Origin: a bacterium
Lineage (GTDB): Bacteria > RBG-13-66-14
DNA length: 12,899 bases
Assembly: GCA_035528375.1 (NCBI GenBank)
Contig: DATKYS010000081.1
Location: 1 to 12,899, forward strand
Direction of reading: 5' to 3'
Shown piece after piece: positions 1 to 6,202 of the stretch. Position 1 is the stretch's first letter; every line of letters starts with the position of its first letter. Made by a program: the position numbers and the translations under genes. The notes beneath the pieces are model-generated. The model made no database searches, was not told where the DNA came from, and saw only the letters and a list, made by a program, of their open reading frames with translations.

Positions 1-201
1 CTGGCCGGGCTCATCGGTCGCCCCGGGGCGAGGCCGAGCCTGGTCATCGCCACACTGTCTGGCTCCCACAGGACGCTCTACAAGGAGCTCCTGGTCGAGC
101 TCATCCGTCGCGGGGAAATAAACCTCGCCGTGGAGCAGATAGCCGAGGAGCTTGGCCTCTCCGTCACCCCCAGGAAAGCCGCTCCGCCGCCGACGGGATA
201 A
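1..201 (+). CDS. 3' end of an unrecognised gene (partial)
   Basis: Frame 1 is open from the first base of the window and ends at TAA 199-201, giving 66 residues of a C-terminus. Codon use is strongly GC3-biased like the phage genes downstream. The visible piece has a helical stretch, roughly residues 30-55 (KELLVELIRRGEINLAVEQ and IAEELGLSV), and a proline-rich tail ending APPPTG. I do not recognise the family. By position, upstream of a Mu gpI-like protease, it could be the end of a portal or Mu gp30/F-like head-morphogenesis protein, but nothing in the residues shows this. It is separated from the next gene by 269 bases of repeat-rich DNA, so it could also be a host gene. Confidence 0.6.
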   Translation: MAGLIGRPGARPSLVIATLSGSHRTLYKELLVELIRRGEINLAVEQIAEELGLSVTPRKAAPPPTG

Positions 202-470
202 CCTTCGCCGTCTTCAACACTTAGTAGGGGCCGACCGACCGGTAGGTCCGTGTTTTATTAGGCAGCCCTCACCCTAACCCTTTCTCACAGGGAGAGGGAA
301 ATCGCGGGCGACCGTGGACGGTCGCCCCTACGGATTTGATTCGCGATTGTTCGTAGGGGCGGGTGTCCACACCCGCCCGTTTTAACCCCTCACCCTAACC
401 CGTAGGCGGGCCGCCGATGGGCCCGTGGAGCAATTTTCGCACAAACCGCGCGGTTTTTCTAAGGAGGATG
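202..470. repeat. Repeat-rich intergenic gap upstream of the protease gene
   Basis: I see no gene here. The gap holds a composite of short repeats: a CCCTCACCCTAACCC unit at 266-280 running into a GGGAGAGGG segment (290-298), a perfect palindrome at 306-327 (arms GGGCGACCGT and ACGGTCGCCC around GG), a second perfect palindrome at 358-379 (arms GGGCGGGTGT and ACACCCGCCC around CC), and another CCCTCACCCTAACCC at 387-401. A degenerate palindrome lies near 224-249. The same composite recurs at 1360-1489. AAACCGCGCGGTTT (443-456) is a small palindrome just before the ribosome binding site of the protease gene. Confidence 0.8.
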
Positions 471-1292
471 ATGCCCAATCCCTTCGACCCCCTTCCCCCG
501 AACGGGGAGGACAGCCCCCCCCGGTTCCGCAAGGAAATCGCCCGGGCCGGGACGTTCCAGCATCCCGACGGCGAGCTGGAGTTCACCCCGGAGCGGCTGG
601 CGGCCTGGGTGGAGGTCTTCCGCCAGGCGCGGGAGGCCGGTATACAGATCCCCGTCCCCCTGAACCACGGCTCCGAGCCCACGGACAACGCCGGATGGGT
701 GGAGGACCTGGAGCTCTCCGACGACGGCGAGCGGCTCTACGCCATTCTCGTCATCACCCGGCCCGAGGTGGGCGGGCTCATCGAGGGCGGGACCATCCGC
801 CACACCTCCCTGGCCCTGGGGCCCCTGGCCGACGATGCGGGCAACTACTGGGAGGACGCCATTCTCGAGGTGAGCCTGGTCACCGAGCCGCACATCCGGC
901 GCCAGGAGCCCTTCGTCACCCTCACCGGGGTGCGGGAGCTGGCGGTGGAGCTGGCGGCCAGTCGCAGGAAGAACCACGAGCTTTCCAGCTACCTGGACGC
1001 TGAGCGTCTCCGGCGGCTGGAGGAGATGGTGGATGGGCTCGTCGCCCGCGGGCGCCTCTCCCCGGACCGGCGCGCCGACGTGTTGGAGCTCGCCGCGGGC
1101 CTTCCCGGCGACGACGACCGGGAGCGGTTTCTGGCCAGCTACGACCGGCCGCGGGTGAGACCCGGCGCCCTGACCGTTTCCGCGCGCCGCGAGGGGGCCG
1201 ACCCCGAGCTGGAGTCCGTGGCACGGCGCTTCGGACTGGAGCCGGCGGCCCTGGCCTACTACCTGGAGAACACCGCCGGACAGGGGGGATAG
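471..1292 (+). CDS. Mu gpI-like prohead protease with C-terminal scaffold region
   Basis: The product (273 residues from this start) resembles the Mu gpI family of phage proteases, which process the capsid precursor and whose C-terminus acts as head scaffold. Evidence: an N-terminal segment FQHPDGELEFTPERL followed by a proline-histidine stretch (IPVPLNHGSEPTDNAGWVED), then GLIEGGTIRHTSLAL, matching the family pattern of a conserved H and G-W followed by an R..S segment. The C-terminal ~110 residues are charged and helical (LDAERLRRLEEMVDGLVARG), as in the scaffold part. AAGGAGG at 461-467 selects ATG 471; ATG 468 overlaps that site's edge and the in-frame ATG 417 lacks one. The next genes, decoration and gpT-like capsid, fit the Mu head order. 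The exact catalytic residues cannot be assigned by eye. Confidence 0.8.
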   Translation: MPNPFDPLPPNGEDSPPRFRKEIARAGTFQHPDGELEFTPERLAAWVEVFRQAREAGIQIPVPLNHGSEPTDNAGWVEDLELSDDGERLYAILVITRPEVGGLIEGGTIRHTSLALGPLADDAGNYWEDAILEVSLVTEPHIRRQEPFVTLTGVRELAVELAASRRKNHELSSYLDAERLRRLEEMVDGLVARGRLSPDRRADVLELAAGLPGDDDRERFLASYDRPRVRPGALTVSARREGADPELESVARRFGLEPAALAYYLENTAGQGG

Positions 1293-1790
1293 CGCCAACC
1301 TGAATGTAGGGCGGGGACTTTAGTCCCCGCTGCGGCCGCTTTCACGTTCCCGGCCTCGACCCTCACCCTAACCCGTAGGCTAGCCTCTCCCTGGGAGGGA
1401 GAGGGGACATGCGGGCGACTGTGGACGGTCGCCCCTACGGGTGTGATATGCGACGAATGGACGTAGGGGCGGGTGTCCACACCCGCCCGCATTCCGTCCC
1501 TCACCGCAGAAAAAGCGGCACACGGAGTTGCCGCCCTACGAGTTGTCTTTTGGGGGCTCTATAGCCCGCCCATTTTTTCACCCCTCACCCCGGCCCGTCG
1601 GCGCGCCGCTCCCACGGGGAGAGGGGGACCGTTATCCTGGCCCTCACCCTGACGCATAGGTACGCCTCCCTCCAGAAAGTGGAGGGGGAATCTGGTGGCT
1701 CTCACCCTAAATCCCGTGAGTAAATGAATCTCTCACGGGGAGAGAAAAACTCGAAAGAAAAACCCGATTACCGGTAACCTGGAGGTTCCC
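1293..1790. repeat. 498-base gap filled with palindromic repeats
   Basis: No gene is supported here although it lies inside the head operon. Palindromes include 1311-1330 (arms GCGGGGACT and AGTCCCCGC, loop TT), 1384-1404 (arms CCTCTCCCT and AGGGAGAGG), 1413-1434 (second copy of the 306-327 element, one G-T wobble), 1468-1489 (exact second copy of the 358-379 element), 1514-1536 (GCGGCA with TGCCGC), 1554-1567 (GGGCT/AGCCC) and 1713-1739 (arms CCCGTGAG and CTCACGGG). CCCTCACCCT-type units start at 1360, 1582, 1641 and 1699. A 10-base perfect palindrome TTACCGGTAA (1768-1777) sits immediately before the ribosome binding site (GGAGG, 1781-1785) of the next gene and could be an operator, which is speculation. 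Confidence 0.8.
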
Positions 1791-2210
1791 ATGGCTCTGA
1801 CAACCAACCGTTACGACGAGCGCTTCGCCGCTGGCTGGCAGCTCCCCTTCCCCGTCGCCGCGCAGACGACGGTCTACAAGGGTGCGCTGGTCTGCCTCGA
1901 CGCGAGCGGCTACCTCGTCCCCGCCGCCGACACCGCCGGCCTGCGCTTCGTGGGCGTGGCCCGGGACTCAGGCGACAACTCCTCGGGCTTCGACGGCGAC
2001 ACCGAGGTCGTCGTGGTGACCCAGGGCTCCATCGTGGTCGCCAAGTCCGGCGCCGCCGCCGGAGACGTGGGCGCCAGCGCCTTCTGCTCCGACGACGAGA
2101 CCGTGGCGCTCTCCACCGAGAACGAGGTCTACGCCGGGCTCGTCGTATCCGTGAGCGACTCCGGCCACGTCCGTCTCCGCTTCGACGCCGGCGACTGCGC
2201 CCCGGCTTAA
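1791..2210 (+). CDS. Head decoration (capsid cement) protein
   Basis: This 139-residue protein lies directly before the major capsid gene, the usual place for a decoration or cement protein that binds the outside of the head. The sequence is rich in beta-strand-forming residues and alanine/glycine turns, with the pattern VYKGALVCLDASGYLVPAAD, then LRFVGVARDSGDN and VVVTQGSIVVAKSGAAAGD. This resembles the DUF2190-like or gpD-like cement proteins, in which a short beta-barrel repeats a value/property style of motif. GGAGG at 1781-1785 precedes ATG 1791 by five bases. There are no membrane segments or signal peptide. Family assignment is by pattern and context; it could alternatively be a Mu-type minor head protein of unknown role. 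Confidence 0.75.
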   Translation: MALTTNRYDERFAAGWQLPFPVAAQTTVYKGALVCLDASGYLVPAADTAGLRFVGVARDSGDNSSGFDGDTEVVVVTQGSIVVAKSGAAAGDVGASAFCSDDETVALSTENEVYAGLVVSVSDSGHVRLRFDAGDCAPA

Positions 2211-2229
2211 CCCCCACAAGGAGGATCCG

Positions 2230-3153
2230 ATGCCCTTCACCACCGCCAGCGACCTCTCCCCGAAGATGCTCGAGGGGGTCGTGCGCACCGAATTTTTCCG
2301 CGCCTACCACGAGCTCCGGGACACCGGCTGGCAGCGCTACACCACCGTGGTCTCGTCGGGTGCCGCCGAGGAGTACTACGACTGGCTGCGCCTGCTGGGC
2401 GACGTGCGGGAGTGGATCGGCGACCGGGTGATCAACCAGGGCGTGGCCGAGCGCTACTCCATCCGCAACAAGACCTGGGAGTTCGGCTTCTACCTGGATC
2501 GCTCCGCCGTGGAGGACGACCAGTCGGGCCAGATCGGCCTGGCCATCACCGCCGCGGCCCAGCGCGCCGCCGAGCACCAGGCGCGCCTCGTGACCGAGGT
2601 GCTCGAGGCCGCCTTCACCGACGCCTGCTACGACGGCGAGGCCTTCTTCTCCGACTCCCACCCCCTGGACTCGGGCGGCTCCTTCGGCAACTACACCGAC
2701 GCGCTTCTGGACACGGAGTCGCTGCGGGGCGGCTTCTCGGCGCTGATGGGGATGCTGCGCTCCGACGGCGCCCCCTGGGGGAACGTGGTTTCCAAACAGA
2801 ACACCACCCTCATGGTCCCGCCGGCGCTCTACTTCACCGCCCTGGAGCTGACCCAGCACCCCCACTACTCCGCGGGTGACCCGGAGAACAACCCCCTGGC
2901 CGGACTCTTCGACGTGGCGCTCAACCCCTACCTCACCAGCGAGACCGCCTGGTACCTGTTGCAGACGACCGAGCCCTTGAAGCCGCTCGTCTTCCAGCGG
3001 CGCACCGAGCTGGAGCTCACCGCCCAGACCGACCCGGCCACCGGGGACGTGGTCTTCCGCAACGACCTCTACGCCTTCGGCACCCGCCAGCGCTACAACG
3101 CCGGCTACACCTTCCCCCAGCTGGCCTACGCCAGCGACGGCACCGAGTCTTAG
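2230..3153 (+). CDS. Major capsid protein, Mu gpT family
   Basis: This protein forms the icosahedral shell and has the HK97-type fold expected of the Mu gpT family. The 307 residues match the usual length of about 300. Family hallmarks visible are the N-terminus MPFTTASDLSPKMLEG, a central region KTWEFGFYLDRSAVEDDQ, and the loop DGEAFFSDSHPLDSGGSFGN at about residues 135-155, which corresponds to the conserved G..LF...HP...G..N segment of gpT. Near the C-terminus FRNDLYAFGTRQRYNAGY is also typical. AAGGAGG (2218-2224) lies five bases before ATG 2230. It follows the decoration gene by only 19 bases, so the two are surely co-transcribed. This is the most secure call in the window. Confidence 0.93.
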   Translation: MPFTTASDLSPKMLEGVVRTEFFRAYHELRDTGWQRYTTVVSSGAAEEYYDWLRLLGDVREWIGDRVINQGVAERYSIRNKTWEFGFYLDRSAVEDDQSGQIGLAITAAAQRAAEHQARLVTEVLEAAFTDACYDGEAFFSDSHPLDSGGSFGNYTDALLDTESLRGGFSALMGMLRSDGAPWGNVVSKQNTTLMVPPALYFTALELTQHPHYSAGDPENNPLAGLFDVALNPYLTSETAWYLLQTTEPLKPLVFQRRTELELTAQTDPATGDVVFRNDLYAFGTRQRYNAGYTFPQLAYASDGTES

Positions 3154-3212
3154 CGGCTCACGGGTGGACCGTGGGTCCACCCCGCACTCATGCATTCATC
3201 CGAGGAGGGACC

Positions 3213-3641
3213 TTGGCCTACGCCCAAGTCAGCGAGCTGCGCGAATTTCTGGGCGACGCCTTCGCCGCGGTGGAGGACGAAACCCTCGCCGGGTACCTGG
3301 ACTACGCCTCCTCCGAGATAGACACCCGGCTCTCGCCCCATTTCGCCCTGCTGCCCTTCGACCCGGTTCCGGCGCTCGTGGGGCGGATTTGCCTCTATCG
3401 GGCGGCGGCCGAGGTGCTGGTCGTCTACTACGGCCGGGCCGGGGCCGGGACCGAGGACGGGCGCGCGGAGCGCTTCCGCGACGATTACGAGACACTCGTC
3501 GCCCTGCTCCTCCGCGATCCGGCGCTGCTGGGCGTGGAGCTGGGTCCCCGGCGCGGCGATGTCGCCTTCTTCCACGACGACCCGGACCACCCGGGCCTCT
3601 CCCGCTTCGGGCGGTTCCCCGGCGGGGAGGGGTCATGGTAG
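3213..3641 (+). CDS. gp36-like head-tail connector (DUF1320 type)
   Basis: A 142-residue protein resembling the Mu gp36 (DUF1320) family, located right after the capsid gene as in Mu-like phages and expected to act at the head-tail joint. I choose TTG 3213 because AGGAGG (3203-3208) lies just upstream and because the product then begins (M)AYAQVSELREFLGD, matching the family start of AY....dL...; an in-frame ATG at 3171 would add 14 unrelated residues and has no good ribosome binding site. YLDYASSEIDTRLSPHFALL and LVGRICLYRAAAEVLVVYYG fit the helical pattern of the family, where a residue run near the first helix pair is followed by D..I...L. The stop overlaps the next start (ATGGTAG), showing translational coupling. 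Confidence 0.8.
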   Translation: MAYAQVSELREFLGDAFAAVEDETLAGYLDYASSEIDTRLSPHFALLPFDPVPALVGRICLYRAAAEVLVVYYGRAGAGTEDGRAERFRDDYETLVALLLRDPALLGVELGPRRGDVAFFHDDPDHPGLSRFGRFPGGEGSW

Positions 3642-4108
3642 ACCTCGCCCGGCACCACTCCATGGTCGTCGGCGCCCTGGCCGCGGGGCTCTTCACCGGC
3701 GCCCGCGTCACCTACGACCCGGGGCTCCTGCACCGATCGGCCGAGCTGCCCGCCGCGGGCCTGGTCTCCATTTCACCGCAGGGAGTGGAGCTCCTCGACG
3801 GTTCCCGCGCCCTCGTCGAGCTGGAGGTCACCCTGAGCCTGAGTAAGCTCGGCGACGAGGACCTCATCTGGGACCTGACCTCCCGCTGCGCCTCCCTGTG
3901 GCGCCTCCTCTCCCGGGCGGCGGAGGATGGCCTGCCCTACGCCTACACCTACGGGGAGAGCGAGATTTCCGGCCACACCGCCGAGGAGTGGCTCAGTCTG
4001 GAAAGCCTGACGGCGCGGTACTGGCGCACCTCCCTGGTGACCCCGCCCCGGCCCGCCTACCACCACGCGACGATCGAGGTCGCCCTGGCGGTCGTCGCCC
4101 CCCGTTGA
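3635..4108 (+). CDS. Probable tail terminator / tail-completion protein
   Basis: A 157-residue protein whose ATG overlaps the end of the gp36-like gene by seven bases; a GGGGAGG run (3624-3630) lies just upstream. The sequence has alternating strands and helices: LVSISPQGVELLDGSRALVE and LEVTLSLSKLGDEDLIWDL, then SRCASLWRLLSRAAEDGLPYAY, and a final beta-rich end HHATIEVALAVVAPR. A protein of this size between the connector and the tail tube gene usually closes the head neck or caps the tail tube (equivalent of lambda gpU or Mu gp37). I do not recognise a specific family; the role rests on gene order and fold-like pattern. No membrane segment is seen despite the hydrophobic run near residue 10-20. 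Confidence 0.55.
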   Translation: MVDLARHHSMVVGALAAGLFTGARVTYDPGLLHRSAELPAAGLVSISPQGVELLDGSRALVELEVTLSLSKLGDEDLIWDLTSRCASLWRLLSRAAEDGLPYAYTYGESEISGHTAEEWLSLESLTARYWRTSLVTPPRPAYHHATIEVALAVVAPR

Positions 4109-4123
4109 AGAAAGGACCGACCG

Positions 4124-4870
4124 ATGCCTTCCACCGTGCTCACGGGCAAGGGCTGCATCGTGGACGTGACCACCGGCCTCGTCTACGGCGGCGTGCAGGA
4201 GTTCAAGCTCACCAACGAGCTGGAGACCAAGAGCTTCCCCGCGGGGGAGCGCTGGAGCTCGTACACCGTGCCCGTCGGGGTCAACTGGCGGGGCGAGATC
4301 GCCTTCAAGGCCCTGGACGCGGCCACGCTCGGGGTCGTCCTCGGCGGCCAGAGCTCCACGGGGCGCGTGCTGGAGGTGCTCGACGAGGAGGCGGTCGTCC
4401 CCGAGGAGGGGCCCCGCACGGTCACTCTGGAGCACGACGACAACGTGGCGCTGTCCGAGACGGTGAAGGACGCCGCGGGGCGCTCCTTCCAGAGGGTCGA
4501 GGATGATCCCGCTTCCGGGGAGTACGCGATTGACGGCGACACCCTGACCTTCTCCGCCGCCGACGCGGGCGCGGAGGTCCGCCTCTCGTACCTCCGTCTG
4601 GACCCGAACGCCGGGGACCGGCTCGTGGTCGGCCCCGAGGACATCCCCAAAAAGTTCTCGCTCTACGGCGTGCTCCGCGGCCACGACCTGATAGAAGGTC
4701 GGGCGCCCGAGGCCCGTTTCGCAGTGTACCTGGCCGACTGCTGCCGGACCGGGGAGTTCCGCTTCGGCGCTCCGGCGGACGGCCTGGGCGGATTTACCCT
4801 CTCCTTCACCGCCCACAACGACCAGCCCGGCGACGTTGTCTTCTACCTGCCACCGCGGGAGACGGCTTAG
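4124..4870 (+). CDS. Major tail tube protein with inserted domain
   Basis: The 248-residue product has the layout of a tail tube protein: an N-terminal beta strand set (GKGCIVDVTTGLVYGGVQEF), a long-loop part (LTNELETKSFPAGERW), and a C-terminal set FTLSFTAHNDQPGDVVFYL. It stacks as hexameric rings forming the tail tube. Residues about 90-165 (RTVTLEHDDNVALSETVKD, EYAIDGDTLTFSAADAGAEV, RLSYLRL) look like the accessory beta domain seen in several phage tail proteins, which explains the length above the usual 150-200. AAAGGA at 4112-4117 precedes ATG 4124. The next gene starts on the base after its stop, as tail tube and chaperone genes usually do. Confidence 0.75.
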   Translation: MPSTVLTGKGCIVDVTTGLVYGGVQEFKLTNELETKSFPAGERWSSYTVPVGVNWRGEIAFKALDAATLGVVLGGQSSTGRVLEVLDEEAVVPEEGPRTVTLEHDDNVALSETVKDAAGRSFQRVEDDPASGEYAIDGDTLTFSAADAGAEVRLSYLRLDPNAGDRLVVGPEDIPKKFSLYGVLRGHDLIEGRAPEARFAVYLADCCRTGEFRFGAPADGLGGFTLSFTAHNDQPGDVVFYLPPRETA

Positions 4871-5308
4871 ATGAAGCGCGAATCGAAGGACCGGGAGCTC
4901 TTCCGCCTGGCCGGCGCTGAGCTGGACGGCGAGGACGCGGACGTCCAAGACGCGGTGGAGCCCGAGGAGCTGCTGCCCCCGGGGAGTGTCGAAATCGGCG
5001 GTCGGCTTTACCCCGAGCCCACCTGCTACGCCTACGTTCTCCTGGAGCGGGTCGCGTCCGGGCGCCTGCCCTACGAGCTCACCGCGACCGAGCGCGCCCT
5101 GTACCTGTTGTGGGTCGTCCTGCACCAGGAGAGCCCCGCCGAGCTGGCCGCGCTGACCCAGCGTCCCCTGGCCGAGGCCGAGCTCGCCCGGTTCGCCGCC
5201 GACCACACCCCCGCGGAGCTGCGCTCGTTTTTGGAGGGTTACCTGCAATCGGCTTCGAGCGCGGTTAAAAAAAAAGCCCCGCGACCGGCGACCCCGGTTC
5301 GGGAGTAG
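4871..5308 (+). CDS. Tail assembly chaperone (gpG-like, 0-frame product)
   Basis: A 145-residue acidic protein located between the tail tube and tape-measure genes, the position of the lambda gpG-like chaperone that holds the tape measure during tail assembly. It is mainly helical (PTCYAYVLLERVASGRLPYE, TERALYLLWVVLHQESPAEL) and ends SSAVKKKAPRPATPVRE. The KKK is encoded by nine consecutive A residues (5267-5275), exactly where chaperone genes carry a -1 frameshift site. The start ATG 4871 follows the previous stop directly, with a GGGAG (4858-4862) as ribosome binding site. Sequence similarity to gpG is not recognisable; the call rests on gene order, helical pattern and the slippery run. Confidence 0.75.
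   Translation: MKRESKDRELFRLAGAELDGEDADVQDAVEPEELLPPGSVEIGGRLYPEPTCYAYVLLERVASGRLPYELTATERALYLLWVVLHQESPAELAALTQRPLAEAELARFAADHTPAELRSFLEGYLQSASSAVKKKAPRPATPVRE
5267..5298 (+). promoter_or_regulatory. Probable -1 ribosomal frameshift site
   Basis: Codons AAA AAA AAA (5267-5275) form an A AAA AAA slippery heptamer in the chaperone's reading frame. Eight bases downstream is a small hairpin, ACCGG (5284-5288) with CCGGT (5294-5298), placed where stimulatory stems of -1 frameshift sites lie. Slippage leads into a GC3-biased open frame that runs to TGA 5491-5493. Conserved frameshifting in dsDNA phage tail chaperone genes is established; its operation here is inference. Transcriptional slippage on the A run is an alternative. 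Confidence 0.6.
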
Positions 5309-5493
5309 GTCTCGTGGAAAAGCTGGCCGCCGTCGCCCGGTTCGCCGGAACCACCATCGAGAGGGTCCTCTTCCGCTGGCCCGTGCGCCGGGCCGTCGCC
5401 TACTCCCGCCTGATGGCGGACCTGCGGCGGGCCGGGGAGAGGGCACTTTGGCGGAACACCCCACCGAGGAGCAGCCTTGAATCGCGCGTTTGA
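5276..5493 (+). CDS. Tail chaperone C-terminal extension (gpT-like), overlapping frame
   Basis: In the -1 frame relative to the chaperone, bases 5275-5493 are open and encode a basic helical segment including FAGTTIERVLFRWPVRRAVA and YSRLMADLRRAGERALWR. Third positions are almost all G or C, so this is real coding sequence although short. Two routes are possible: fusion to the chaperone by -1 slippage at the nine-A run, giving a product of about 207 residues as with lambda gpGT, or an independent start at GTG 5314, which has GGGAG at 5301-5305 and would give 59 residues. The end overlaps the start of the tape-measure gene by 17 bases. I favour the frameshift because of the slippery run and the conserved gene order. 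Confidence 0.6.
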
Positions 5494-6100
5494 ACAGGAT
5501 TCCGACGCCCTGCGCCGCAGCGCCCAGGCCGTGGAGCGGGCGGCGGAAAAGCTCGAAAAATCGGCCGAGAAGCTGGGCTCCACCGACCGAGGGGGTCGTT
5601 CCGGGGCCGACGGGGACCTGGATCGAGGCCTGACCGCCTTCGAGGAGGGCCTGACGAAGACCGTCGTCGGCGTCACCACCGACCTCTTCGGCGACCTGAA
5701 GCTCGGGTTCGGCGACCTCTTCTCGGGGCTCTTCGGCCTCATGTCCAGCCTCGTGACCTCGAAGCTGGGGTTCTTCGGCGACCTGCTGGAGCTCATCCTG
5801 CCCTTCGCCGGGGGCGGCTTCGTCAGCTCGCCCACCCTGGCCCTCCTGGGTGAGGGGGGACCGGAGTACGTCCTTCCCGAGGCGAGCCTCCACCGCGCCC
5901 TCGAGGGCGGTCTGGCGGGAATGGCGGGACTGCTGGCCGACGTCCACGGCGCGGCCCCTTCCGCGACCGGGGGAGACGGGCCGGTTTTGCGCACGACCAC
6001 CGTCCAGCACTTCCACTACGCCCCGGTCATCGGCTCGCTGGATAAGCTGGACGCCTACAACCAGCAGGCCGACGCCGGCGCCGCCGGGCGGGGGCTATAA
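5477..6100 (+). CDS. Very short tape-measure-like protein
   Basis: The 207-residue product carries the glycine/proline segment FAGGG (110-114) followed by PTLALLGEGGPEYVLPE (about 119-135), which is the conserved C-terminal signature of many phage tape-measure proteins. Residues 1-35 look like a coiled coil (RRSAQAVERAAEKLEKSAEK), and 70-112 form a hydrophobic helical stretch (LGFGDLFSGLFGLMSSL) like the internal tape-measure helices. Tape measures set tail length and are usually more than 600 residues, so this one is reduced to little more than its ends. The start is TTG 5477, with AGGAG at 5467-5471. It follows the chaperone as expected. Its TAA stop lies on the T tract of the minus-strand terminator (6099-6120). 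Confidence 0.7.
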   Translation: MNRAFEQDSDALRRSAQAVERAAEKLEKSAEKLGSTDRGGRSGADGDLDRGLTAFEEGLTKTVVGVTTDLFGDLKLGFGDLFSGLFGLMSSLVTSKLGFFGDLLELILPFAGGGFVSSPTLALLGEGGPEYVLPEASLHRALEGGLAGMAGLLADVHGAAPSATGGDGPVLRTTTVQHFHYAPVIGSLDKLDAYNQQADAGAAGRGL

Positions 6101-6120
6101 AAAAGCACCCCGAAGGGTGC
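6099..6120 (-). terminator. Intrinsic terminator with TTCG loop, minus strand
   Basis: Read on the minus strand, GCACCC, TTCG, GGGTGC forms a six-pair GC-rich stem with the very stable C(UUCG)G loop, directly followed by six T's (6104-6099). On the + strand there is no T tract after the stem, so it acts for minus-strand transcription. It ends the tRNA-like RNA gene starting near 6349 and lies against the stop codon of the tape-measure gene. Confidence 0.8.
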
Positions 6121-6133
6121 AGTGGAGGACGGG

Positions 6134-6202
6134 CGGAGGACGCGGGAATCGAACCCGATAACCAAGCTCGCAACCTGGTCTCAGCCCTGCTGCTCGTCCT
6201 CC
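6134..6202 (-). tRNA. Divergent tRNA or tRNA-like element, anticodon GCG
   Basis: On the minus strand the 5' GGAGGAC (6202-6196) and 3' GTCCTCC (6141-6135) make a perfect seven-pair acceptor stem followed by G at the discriminator position and then CCC rather than encoded CCA. The T arm is clear: CGGG, loop TTCGATT, CCCG, with the fifth pair mismatched. The anticodon arm is CCAGG, loop TTGCGAG, CTTGG, giving T33 and anticodon GCG, which would read the arginine codon CGC. The D-arm region (17 bases between acceptor and anticodon stems) lacks T8 and A14 and offers only a short CAGC/GCTG hairpin, and the total is 69 bases, so this is not a canonical tRNA. It may be a degraded or specialised tRNA-like domain. 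Confidence 0.5.

Noticed and set aside
443-458. AAACCGCGCGGTTT palindrome as an intrinsic terminator
   Set aside because: The stem is only about five pairs with a GCGC loop and five T's, directly before a good ribosome binding site; too weak to call.
417-470. Upstream ATG 417 (and ATG 468) as start of the protease
   Set aside because: AAGGAGG at 461-467 fits ATG 471; the extra 18 residues from 417 do not match the family start.
266-1746. CRISPR array from the repeated CCCTCACCCT units
   Set aside because: Units are imperfect, differently spaced, and accompanied by self-complementary arms; there are no regular spacers and no cas genes.
1768-3195. Minus-strand open frame of 475 codons opposite the capsid gene
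   Set aside because: Low-complexity arginine- and glycine-rich translation with no domain, antisense to the clear gpT-like capsid gene.
3171-3212. ATG 3171 as start of the gp36-like gene
   Set aside because: No ribosome binding site, and TTG 3213 with AGGAGG gives the family-typical AYA N-terminus.
3773-6016. Very long minus-strand open frame (747 codons) opposite the tail genes
   Set aside because: It is the antisense shadow of GC3-biased + strand genes; the + strand reading gives recognisable phage proteins with ribosome binding sites.
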